Source: Geobacter sp.
Lineage (GTDB): Bacteria; Desulfobacterota; Desulfuromonadia; Geobacterales; Geobacteraceae
Reading direction: 5' to 3'
NCBI GenBank assembly: GCA_003499925.1
Contig: DNRQ01000115.1
Coordinates: forward strand, 11,015 to 19,150
Length of the DNA: 8,136 nt
The notes below the pieces were generated by a model. It saw only the letters and a program-made list of their open reading frames with translations. It did not search any database and was not told where the DNA came from. A program made the translations under genes and the position numbers. Shown one piece after another: positions 1 to 4,649 of the stretch; position 1 is the first letter of the stretch; each line of letters opens with the position of its first letter.

Positions 1-2
1 AA

Positions 3-18
3 CTTAATGGCAGTGCCC
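3..18 (+). repeat. 16-bp inverted repeat, left copy
   Basis: CTTAATGGCAGTGCCC here is the exact reverse complement of 8121-8136 at the other end of the window. It leads straight into a CCCTCC-GGG-GGAGGG hairpin at 16-30. It is probably the arm of a dispersed palindromic element that continues outside the window. Confidence 0.75.
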
Positions 19-53
19 TCCGGGGGAGGGGACAATATGTGTCAGATCAGACT

Positions 54-118
54 GTTGTGTAACTTTCTCAGAAGCCGCCCACGCCGCCGGGGGCGGCCCT
101 GTATCAGAAAGTAACAAC
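54..118. repeat. long imperfect hairpin
   Basis: GTTGT (54-58) pairs with ACAAC (114-118), and ACTTTCT (62-68) pairs with AGAAAGT (106-112). Inside, GCCGCCC (74-80) can pair with GGGCGGC (91-97), or GCCGCC (83-88) with GGCGGC (92-97). There is no T tract on either strand, so an intrinsic terminator is unlikely. A palindromic repeat or MITE-like remnant fits better. Confidence 0.5.
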
Positions 119-146
119 TACTTCCGCAAGCAGTCCACCACTTGCT

Positions 147-248
147 CCTCCCCCCGGAGGGGGGAGGTCGGGAGGGGGGAAGACAGCTGGCTTCTAGGAA
201 GAACTGGCTGGGCTTCCCCTCCCTAACCCTCCCCTCCGGGGGAGGGGA
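147..248. repeat. palindromic G/C-rich element, copy A
   Basis: A perfect 9-bp stem CCTCCCCCC/GGGGGGAGG (147-155/159-167, loop GGA) opens the element. A perfect 8-bp stem (230-237/241-248, loop GGG) closes it. The G-rich tract near 159-180 is roughly the reverse complement of the C-rich tract near 215-237, so the whole unit can also fold on itself. It has the same nested architecture as the element at 287-469. Confidence 0.65.
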
Positions 249-286
249 CTCCTGGATACAAAATCAGCAGGTTAGCTCCAAGTTAC

Positions 287-469
287 TTAAGAGCGTCAAT
301 CTTCCGCTGAAAAACTCCCTCCCCTTCTAGGGGAGGGCGGGGGTGGGGATGGGGCAGTACCGGCGCAAACACCCCCCATCCCTCTCCTGACCTCCCCCTT
401 GACGTGTCAGCCGTAGCCTTGGCGAAGGCTGAAGGGGGAGGGACCTGAACAGCGGAAGATTGCCGTTAA
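287..469. repeat. MITE-like element with terminal inverted repeats
   Basis: The outer arms are perfect 13-bp inverted repeats, CAATCTTCCGCTG at 297-309 and its complement at 450-462. TTAA lies just outside each arm (287-290 and 466-469). Further in, TCCCTCCCC (316-324) is complementary to 435-443. Each half also folds locally: CCCTCCCC/GGGGAGGG at 317-324/330-337 with loop TTCTA, and a perfect 10-bp stem at 391-400/432-441. No transposase is encoded, so if mobile it would need one in trans. The family resemblance to Geobacter intergenic repeats is from memory. Confidence 0.65.
407..432. repeat. small hairpin inside the MITE-like element
   Basis: TCAGCC (407-412) pairs with GGCTGA (427-432), and AGCCTT (415-420) with AAGGCT (425-430). 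These give two alternative stems. The unit sits in the loop of the 10-bp stem 391-400/432-441, where the other hairpins of this family have only 3-5 nt. It looks like a second, smaller repeat lodged in the tip of the larger one. Confidence 0.5.
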
Positions 470-534
470 TCTGGAAGGGACATTGTTTCCTTTGAGAGCA
501 TTAGCGGTAAGCCCTCTAGGCTGATCGGCAACAA

Positions 535-563
535 TTGACAGCGTAGTCAGAAAGGACTACAAG
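535..563 (+). promoter_or_regulatory. candidate sigma70 promoter for the gene at 601
   Basis: A perfect -35 TTGACA (535-540) is followed after exactly 17 bp by TACAAG (558-563), a 4/6 match to the -10 consensus. Transcription would start near 570, about 30 nt before the start codon. Two nested dyads overlap it: GGCAAC/GTTGCC (527-532/565-570) and GTAGTC/GACTAC (543-548/555-560). These could be an operator or a hairpin at the transcript's 5' end. Confidence 0.5.
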
Positions 564-600
564 AGTTGCCAGTAACAGACGGGGAATAAAAGGGGGAGAG

Positions 601-1083
601 ATGGGCAAGGTGGTCTGGCTGGCGGTGGCGTTTCTGCTTGCGGCCGGGGAGGTTTCGGCTGAAATGTACAAATACGTGGACGATCAGGGGGCACTGCGCT
701 TCGTGGAGAGTCTCAATGAAGTGCCGAAGAAGCACCGCCGCAAGGCAACGGTCGCCGGCGAGGATAACAGCGTAAGCTACACGGATCCGGGTCCCTCCAT
801 TCAGGCGACAAAAAGTAGCAGGAAGAGCGCCCGGGCGGAAAAACCGCGCTTCACCGGCCCCGTGGAGATCTATATGACCTCGTGGTGCCCCGCCTGCAAG
901 TCGGCGCTCGCCTATGTAAAGCAAAACGGCATCGCGTATAATGCCTATGACATCGAAAAGGACTCCGAGGCAAAGCAGCGTTTCGAAGGGTTCAACGGCA
1001 GAGGGGTGCCGCTTATCGTCGTGGGTCAAAACACGATGCGCGGCTTCAATCCGCAGACCCTGGAAGGGTGGCTGGGGCGCTAA
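601..1083 (+). CDS. exported DUF4124-glutaredoxin fusion protein
   Basis: A 160-residue protein, probably periplasmic and acting in thiol-disulfide exchange. Residues 1-20 are a Sec signal peptide with a likely cut after V-S-A. Residues 21-55 match DUF4124, with the typical MYKYVDDQG opening, a domain common in exported redox proteins. A basic, probably flexible linker (about 56-85) leads to a glutaredoxin/thioredoxin-like domain (about 86-160). The active site is W-C-P-A-C (C96, C99) after a beta strand, and V136-P137 supplies the cis-proline loop expected in this fold. The two cysteines are the only ones in the protein. The signal peptide and an AGGGGGAG ribosome binding site (591-598) support the start at 601. 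It has its own promoter and faces the antitoxin gene tail to tail, so it is probably monocistronic. The physiological substrate and electron donor cannot be read from the sequence. Confidence 0.92.
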   Translation: MGKVVWLAVAFLLAAGEVSAEMYKYVDDQGALRFVESLNEVPKKHRRKATVAGEDNSVSYTDPGPSIQATKSSRKSARAEKPRFTGPVEIYMTSWCPACKSALAYVKQNGIAYNAYDIEKDSEAKQRFEGFNGRGVPLIVVGQNTMRGFNPQTLEGWLGR

Positions 1084-1204
1084 ACGAAGTCCAGTCGGCA
1101 CCAAGTTGTTTCACAGTTAACGACAAACGATATCGCGGGATCGGCAGCAAAGAATTCGACTATTGAATCGAAATCATTCATAGCGGCTGGCAGCCAACTG
1201 ATAA

Positions 1205-1525
1205 TCAACCCTTGCCGGCACGGGCTTCCAATGTTTTCTTCTTCTCGGTCCAGTTGGATCGGACCGTTTCATGAGGGATGAGTTCAGTAGTGGGATCATC
1301 AGCCTCTTTTAAAGCGGCCTCTATCTGGCTGCGAAACCAGCTGTCATGCGCTTGCGCCGCGTCGCCTTGCAATTTAACCTGAAACGGAAGGCCTTTTTCG
1401 ATTACCACTTGGTGCAGAAAAAGACGAATGGCTTCACTCATGGAAAGGCCAAGCTTTTCCAGCAGGGCCTGCGCCTCTAATTTGAGGGCGGAATCTATTC
1501 GTGAACGGATGACCGTCTCTGCCAT
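1205..1525 (-). CDS. RelB/DinJ-family antitoxin, apparently orphan
   Basis: A 106-residue protein of the RelB/DinJ type II antitoxin family. The N-terminal half is a ribbon-helix-helix DNA-binding domain: strand at residues 3-9 (ETVIRSR), first helix about 11-25 and second helix about 29-45 (MSEAIRLFLHQV...), ending in the family's GLPF. The C-terminal part (about 60-106, including HDSWFRSQIEAAL) resembles the segment that wraps the cognate toxin. A near-consensus AAGGAGGT (1534-1541 on the minus strand, 8 nt before ATG) gives strong confidence in the start. Antitoxins of this family normally precede a RelE/YafQ-type toxin in the same operon. Here only about 120 bp separate its stop from the end of the convergent gene and no RelE-like product is encoded there. 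It may be a solitary regulator, a relic, or act with a toxin elsewhere. Dyad sites at 1550-1579 could mediate autoregulation. Confidence 0.88.
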   Translation of the reverse strand: MAETVIRSRIDSALKLEAQALLEKLGLSMSEAIRLFLHQVVIEKGLPFQVKLQGDAAQAHDSWFRSQIEAALKEADDPTTELIPHETVRSNWTEKKKTLEARAGKG

Positions 1526-1549
1526 GTTGAATTACCTCCTTGCTCGTCT

Positions 1550-1579
1550 GTAGCTTCATCGTAGCCTATGTCGTGCTAC
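1550..1579. promoter_or_regulatory. candidate operator between divergent genes
   Basis: GTAGC occurs at 1550-1554 and again 11 bp on at 1561-1565, and is inverted as GCTAC at 1575-1579. The group lies just upstream of the antitoxin's ribosome binding site and 65 bp before the topoisomerase start. TACGAT (minus strand, 1563-1558) could be a -10 element, but no good -35 precedes it. RelB-type ribbon-helix-helix proteins often repress their own promoter through short inverted half-sites, so autoregulation is a reasonable guess. Confidence 0.3.
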
Positions 1580-1633
1580 AAAAAAACTGTCCGTCCCGCA
1601 TATGAGGGAAATGCCCAAGGTTTATAGCAGTTC

Positions 1634-1639
1634 GGGGAG
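1634..1639 (+). promoter_or_regulatory. ribosome binding site that sets the topoisomerase start
   Basis: GGGGAG ends 4 nt before the ATG at 1644. The earlier in-frame ATGs at 1602 and 1611 have poorer sites. They would add 14 or 11 residues before the family's usual N-terminal beta strand (LIIVESPTKA). The start at 1644 is therefore preferred. Confidence 0.6.
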
Positions 1640-1643
1640 TCCC

Positions 1644-3854
1644 ATGCTCATCATTGTCGAGTCGCCGACCAAGGCGCGAAAAATACAGTCCATCCTCAAG
1701 GTGAAGACCCTCTCCACCATCGGGCATTTCAAGGATCTCCCTGAATCGCCGATCGGCGTGGATCTGAAAACCTACGAGCCGACCTTCGTCTACCACGAGA
1801 AGAAAAAGAACCTGCCGCGCGAACTGCGCGAGGCGGCCAAGGGTGAGACGGTGATGCTCGCCGGCGACCCGGACCGCGAAGGCTACGCCATCAGCAGCCA
1901 CATCTTCGAGGAGGTGCAGTCGGTCGCCAAAAACTGCCTGCGCATGGAGATCTTCGAGGTCACCGAGAAGGGGCTCAAGGAGTCGCTCGCCAAGGCGATT
2001 CCTTTCCTGGAAACCAACGCGGGACTCTACCACGCCTTCCTCGGGCGCAGGATCGGGGACCGGCTGGTGGGTTACATCCTGTCACCCCTGGCAAGCCGGG
2101 ACCTCTCCGGCAAGTTCAGCGTCGGCCGCGTCCAGTCCCCGGCGGTGCGCCTCGTGGTGGACCGGGAACGGGAGATCCGGGCTTTCGTGCCGACCCCGTA
2201 CTGGATCCTGAGCATCCGGCTCGACAAGGACGGCACCGAGTTCCTGGCGCGCCACGTCCGGGGCAAATTCGAGCTCCAGGCGGACGCGCAGGCGATCATC
2301 GACGCCATCAGGGCGGAGAGTCACGCCCTGGCCGAAAAGGTCGAGCGGAAGGAGGCCCGGCAGTCGCCCAAGCCCCCGTTCACCACGGTCGACCTGCAGG
2401 CCGCGGCGGCGGCGCGGCTGAAGTTCACGCCGGAGCAGACCATGAAGCTCGCCCAGGCGCTTTTCGACCACGGTCTCATCACCTATCACCGCACCGACTC
2501 GGTCCGCATGGCCGACGAATTCGTAGCCGAGATCCGCAGCTTCCTGACCCAGGCGCTCGGCCCCCGCTATCTCCCCCCGAAGCCGCACCAGTACAAGTCG
2601 AAGAATTCCCAGGCAGAGGCGCACGAGGGGATCCGGCCGACCCACATGCATTCCCTGGCGGAGCTTGAGGCGATGATCGCCAAGGAACGGCTCACCCCCG
2701 AACACGCGAGGCTCTACGACCTGATCTTCCGCCGCGCCGTGGCGAGCCAGATGGCGCAGGCGGTCTATGACGCGACCATGATGCTCTTCGACGTCGCGGG
2801 GGAAAAGTTCAAGGCGACAGGGCGGGTGCTCAAGTTCGATGGCTTTCTCCGCGTCTACAGCGAGGCGGAGGAAGAGAAGGAGCGCAAGGAGGAGGAACCG
2901 CTGCAGGTGCTCCCCCCGATCGTGCCGGGCGAGATGGTCCCGAAGAAGGGGGAGAATCTCGACGAGAAAAAGACCAAGCCTCCCGGCCGCTTCAGCTTCG
3001 GCTCGCTGGTGAAGGAACTGGAGAGGCTCGAGATCGGCCGCCCCTCGACCTATGCGGCGATCACCAAGAACATCACCGACCGCGGCTACGTGCGCGAGGA
3101 GAAGGGGAAGGTCGTGCCGCTTGTCCCGGGTGAGACCCTGATCGATTACCTGCGGGAGAAGCACGGCTGGGTGATCGATTACGACCTGACCCGCAGGATG
3201 GAGGGGTTTCTCGACCTGGTGGTGGATAACAAGGAGACCTGGCAGCGTTTCTGCAAAGGGGTGCACGGCAAGATGGGATTTGCCGCGCCGCCGGAGCGGG
3301 GCGCCGGTGCTGGGCCGAGCGAGGGGCAGCTCCGCTACGCGAGCGCCCTTGCCCAAAAGGACGGTTTGACCATTCCGGAGGCTGTGCTCAAAAGCGGCCG
3401 GGAGCTCTCGGCCTGGATAGACGGAATCGTCGGCAATAAGCCGGCACCGAAGCAGAGTGCGGCGAACGGTTCGCCAGGCGGCGCTGCAGAGGCTAAGGGG
3501 AAGGGGAAGGTCGACGCGGTTGCCGGAGCGGCCGGCGCGGCCGGCGCAGAGAGCCTCGGCGCCTGCCCCGCTTGCGGTCAACCGGTACGTGAGCTGGAAA
3601 AGGGGTATTCCTGCAGCGCCCGCTGCGGCTTTGTCCTTTGGAAGGACAGGCTTTCCAGGTGGGGCAAGACGATCACCCCGTCACTTGCCGCCAGGCTCCT
3701 GAAGGGGAAGCCGGTCCCTTTGCGCGCTCTGGTTTCGACGAAGGAGAACAAGGCGAAGTTCGACGCCAAGGGGGAGTTGCATAACGACCCGAAGTACGGC
3801 TGGTCGATACGCCTGGTCTTTGGAGAAGAACCGAAAGCTCCCGCCAAACGATGA
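1644..3854 (+). CDS. topA: type IA DNA topoisomerase (topoisomerase I-like)
   Basis: A 736-residue enzyme that relaxes negative supercoils by cutting one DNA strand through a 5'-phosphotyrosine link. The Toprim domain starts at the N-terminus, with the conserved Glu in VESP (E6) and the Mg-binding D-x-D-x-E triad D75/D77/E79. GRVQSPAVRLVVDRERE (161-177) and the active-site block GLITYHRTDS give Y281 as nucleophile, with R283 close by. AHEGIRPT (326-333) and EIGRPSTYAAI (463-473) complete the core. After residue 555 comes a helical module with the pattern S-E-G-Q-L-R-Y-A (559-596), then an Ala/Gly/Lys linker. A zinc ribbon (C641, C644, C657, C661) and a C-terminal repeat with FVLWK and the LLKGKPVPL stretch finish the protein, a tail more familiar from topoisomerase III and plasmid enzymes. 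E. coli TopA is longer (865) with more zinc elements. Motif oddities: Y81 replaces the Glu of DREGE, and H282 the Met of TYMRTDS. It may be an accessory rather than the only topoisomerase I. A start at 1602 is less likely. Confidence 0.93.
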   Translation: MLIIVESPTKARKIQSILKVKTLSTIGHFKDLPESPIGVDLKTYEPTFVYHEKKKNLPRELREAAKGETVMLAGDPDREGYAISSHIFEEVQSVAKNCLRMEIFEVTEKGLKESLAKAIPFLETNAGLYHAFLGRRIGDRLVGYILSPLASRDLSGKFSVGRVQSPAVRLVVDREREIRAFVPTPYWILSIRLDKDGTEFLARHVRGKFELQADAQAIIDAIRAESHALAEKVERKEARQSPKPPFTTVDLQAAAAARLKFTPEQTMKLAQALFDHGLITYHRTDSVRMADEFVAEIRSFLTQALGPRYLPPKPHQYKSKNSQAEAHEGIRPTHMHSLAELEAMIAKERLTPEHARLYDLIFRRAVASQMAQAVYDATMMLFDVAGEKFKATGRVLKFDGFLRVYSEAEEEKERKEEEPLQVLPPIVPGEMVPKKGENLDEKKTKPPGRFSFGSLVKELERLEIGRPSTYAAITKNITDRGYVREEKGKVVPLVPGETLIDYLREKHGWVIDYDLTRRMEGFLDLVVDNKETWQRFCKGVHGKMGFAAPPERGAGAGPSEGQLRYASALAQKDGLTIPEAVLKSGRELSAWIDGIVGNKPAPKQSAANGSPGGAAEAKGKGKVDAVAGAAGAAGAESLGACPACGQPVRELEKGYSCSARCGFVLWKDRLSRWGKTITPSLAARLLKGKPVPLRALVSTKENKAKFDAKGELHNDPKYGWSIRLVFGEEPKAPAKR
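3522..3548 (+). repeat. 9-bp tandem repeat in the topoisomerase linker
   Basis: Three in-frame units, GCCGGAGCG, GCCGGCGCG and GCCGGCGCA, encode Ala-Gly-Ala three times (residues 627-635). They lie in the flexible linker just before the zinc ribbon. Copy number could vary between strains without harming the fold. Confidence 0.7.
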
Positions 3855-3977
3855 TCATCTCAGAATGAACAGGCCAAGCTCATGCTGGGCAGCATTGGTA
3901 CCCGATGCCGCTTTCCGCAAATATCATAGTAACTTGAACTTAGGCTGACATGGACTGACGGTCGACAATTTGGGCAT

Positions 3978-4029
3978 AAAAAAACCCGGGATCGTCACCG
4001 ACTCAGGGTCGGGAGAGGATTTCTCCGGG
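3978..4029 (-). terminator. candidate minus-strand intrinsic terminator
   Basis: Read on the minus strand, CCCGG (4029-4025) can pair with CCGGG (3989-3985), which is followed directly by seven T (3984-3978) after one more G-C position. Inside the loop is a 5-bp hairpin, CCGAC/GTCGG (4012-4008/4002-3998). The loop is long for a terminator, and no gene to be terminated is visible on the minus strand upstream. It could end a small RNA. Confidence 0.3.
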
Positions 4030-4030
4030 G

Positions 4031-4102
4031 ACTGCGTTCAAATAATGGCTATTTGTGGGCGGTACATGCAAGCAAATTTTGCTGACGGGGTAGTCGGTCA
4101 GC
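4031..4102. other. cluster of perfect hairpins, possible structured RNA
   Basis: Three dyads stand in a row. CAAATA/TATTTG (4039-4044/4050-4055) has a 5-nt loop. AGCAAA-T-TTTGCT (about 4071-4083) is nearly a pure palindrome. GCTGAC/GTCAGC (4081-4086/4097-4102) has a 10-nt loop. With the terminator-like structure at 3978-4029 they could form a folded RNA on either strand. It matches no riboswitch or RNA family I recognise. Confidence 0.25.
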
Positions 4103-4120
4103 TCCACCTGAGATGTTTTT

Positions 4121-4194
4121 CGTTCCCAAGCTCCAGCTTGGGAATGTAATTGCCGGCAAAGCTCCAGCTTTGAAGCGTAGTGAAGCGGAGCTTC
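4121..4194. repeat. REP-like group of three hairpins
   Basis: Three palindromes share a core close to AAGCTCCAGCTT. TTCCCAAGCT/AGCTTGGGAA (4123-4132/4135-4144, loop CC) is a perfect 10-bp stem. CAAAGCT/AGCTTTG (4157-4163/4166-4172, loop CC) is a perfect 7-bp stem. GAAGC/GCTTC (4182-4186/4190-4194) is shorter. The 10-bp palindrome TTGCCGGCAA (4150-4159) sits between the first two. Repeats of this AAGCTCCAGCTT kind occur between genes in various bacterial genomes. No associated transposase is present here. Confidence 0.6.
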
Positions 4195-4352
4195 CCGTAC
4201 AATTTCTCGTTGCCAAGCTTATTCGCCCCTACGTCCCCCTCGGTTCATCCCCCCCCAGCTCCAGTCCCGTCCATTTTCTTCCTTTGTGGTGCAATAGAGA
4301 AGACCGCTTTTTTTGCCAGTGCAAGAGTTGCTTAATATTAAAATAATATAAA

Positions 4353-4379
4353 TTGACTTGCAGCTATGATTGATATTAT
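4353..4379 (+). promoter_or_regulatory. candidate promoter in AT-rich valley
   Basis: TTGACT (4353-4358) and TATTAT (4374-4379) each match sigma70 consensus at five and four positions respectively, but the spacer is only 15 bp. The site lies in the most AT-rich part of the spacer. If active, it would give the secreted-protein gene a leader of about 265 nt. Confidence 0.25.
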
Positions 4380-4431
4380 GTGGACAAAATCTAGCCTTAT
4401 TCGATGTTGCTTTATCGTCACCCGGGGGGCC

Positions 4432-4460
4432 TTGACAACTCGTTATCGTGGTTTGATTCA
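4432..4460 (+). promoter_or_regulatory. candidate promoter for the secreted-protein gene
   Basis: A perfect -35 TTGACA (4432-4437) is followed after 17 bp by GATTCA (4455-4460), a poor -10. A second option is TATAAC (4524-4529), a good -10 with a weak -35 TTACTA (4501-4506) at 17 bp. The sequence alone does not decide between them, and an activator may be needed at either. Confidence 0.3.
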
Positions 4461-4649
4461 ATGCGGTTACACCTTAGAAAGCTCTCGGAATTTCCTTCCA
4501 TTACTAAACTAGCTCCTGCCCTTTATAACGCTCTGCCGAAGATGACGGACATTTCTCACCCAACTGCCTAAAAGTCGGTTTAATAGCGGAAAATCTGTGT
4601 TGAATTGCTCGTTGAATTTGCGATGGATCATCGAAAGTGAGGAGGCGGT

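Larger units (their letters stand above)
1..600. other. gene-free repeat-rich spacer
   Basis: No coding region is convincing here. The first 470 bases are built from C-rich and G-rich palindromes of the CCCTCCCC/GGGGAGGG kind: hairpins at 16-30, 54-118, 147-167 and 230-248, and a larger element at 287-469. The short open frame over 142-330 runs straight through the repeats and has low-complexity Gly/Pro/Ser content, so I do not call it. From about 480 the composition becomes ordinary and the stretch ends in a promoter and ribosome binding site for the gene at 601. Confidence 0.8.
3855..4649. other. gene-free spacer with hairpin clusters
   Basis: This 795-bp stretch has no open frame with coding character on either strand. 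3855-3977 shows only a weak ATGCT/AGCAT hairpin (3882-3895) without a T tract, so no terminator for the topoisomerase gene is evident. 3978-4102 is a hairpin cluster, 4121-4194 a group of REP-like hairpins, and 4320-4380 an AT-rich valley with a possible promoter. 4380-4649 is the leader of the large secreted protein, with further promoter candidates. The short open frames over 4113-4346 (+) and 4219-4461 (-) cross repeats and carry no recognisable motif. Confidence 0.7.

Noticed and set aside
142..330. 62-residue plus-strand frame in the repeats
   Set aside because: It runs through palindromic C/G-rich repeats, is Gly/Pro/Ser-rich and has no motif.
547..1104. 185-residue minus-strand frame
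   Set aside because: It is antisense to the redox gene, which has a signal peptide, promoter and recognisable active site.
1094..1111. Sigma54-type promoter (GGCAC ... TTG)
   Set aside because: The -12 GC is absent at the required spacing, and no gene starts downstream on that strand.
2082..3581. 499-residue minus-strand frame
   Set aside because: It is a mirror frame of the GC-rich topoisomerase gene, full of Arg/Leu/Gly/His low complexity, with no domain.
3978..4012. Resemblance to the end of a Cas9 tracrRNA (GAGTCGGTG followed by a T run, minus strand)
   Set aside because: The match is short, the rest of the scaffold is missing, and there is no CRISPR array or cas gene in the window.
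3855..4649. Cyclic-di-GMP (GEMM) or other known riboswitch before the secreted-protein gene
   Set aside because: I could not find the conserved GEMM core or another riboswitch consensus on the plus strand.
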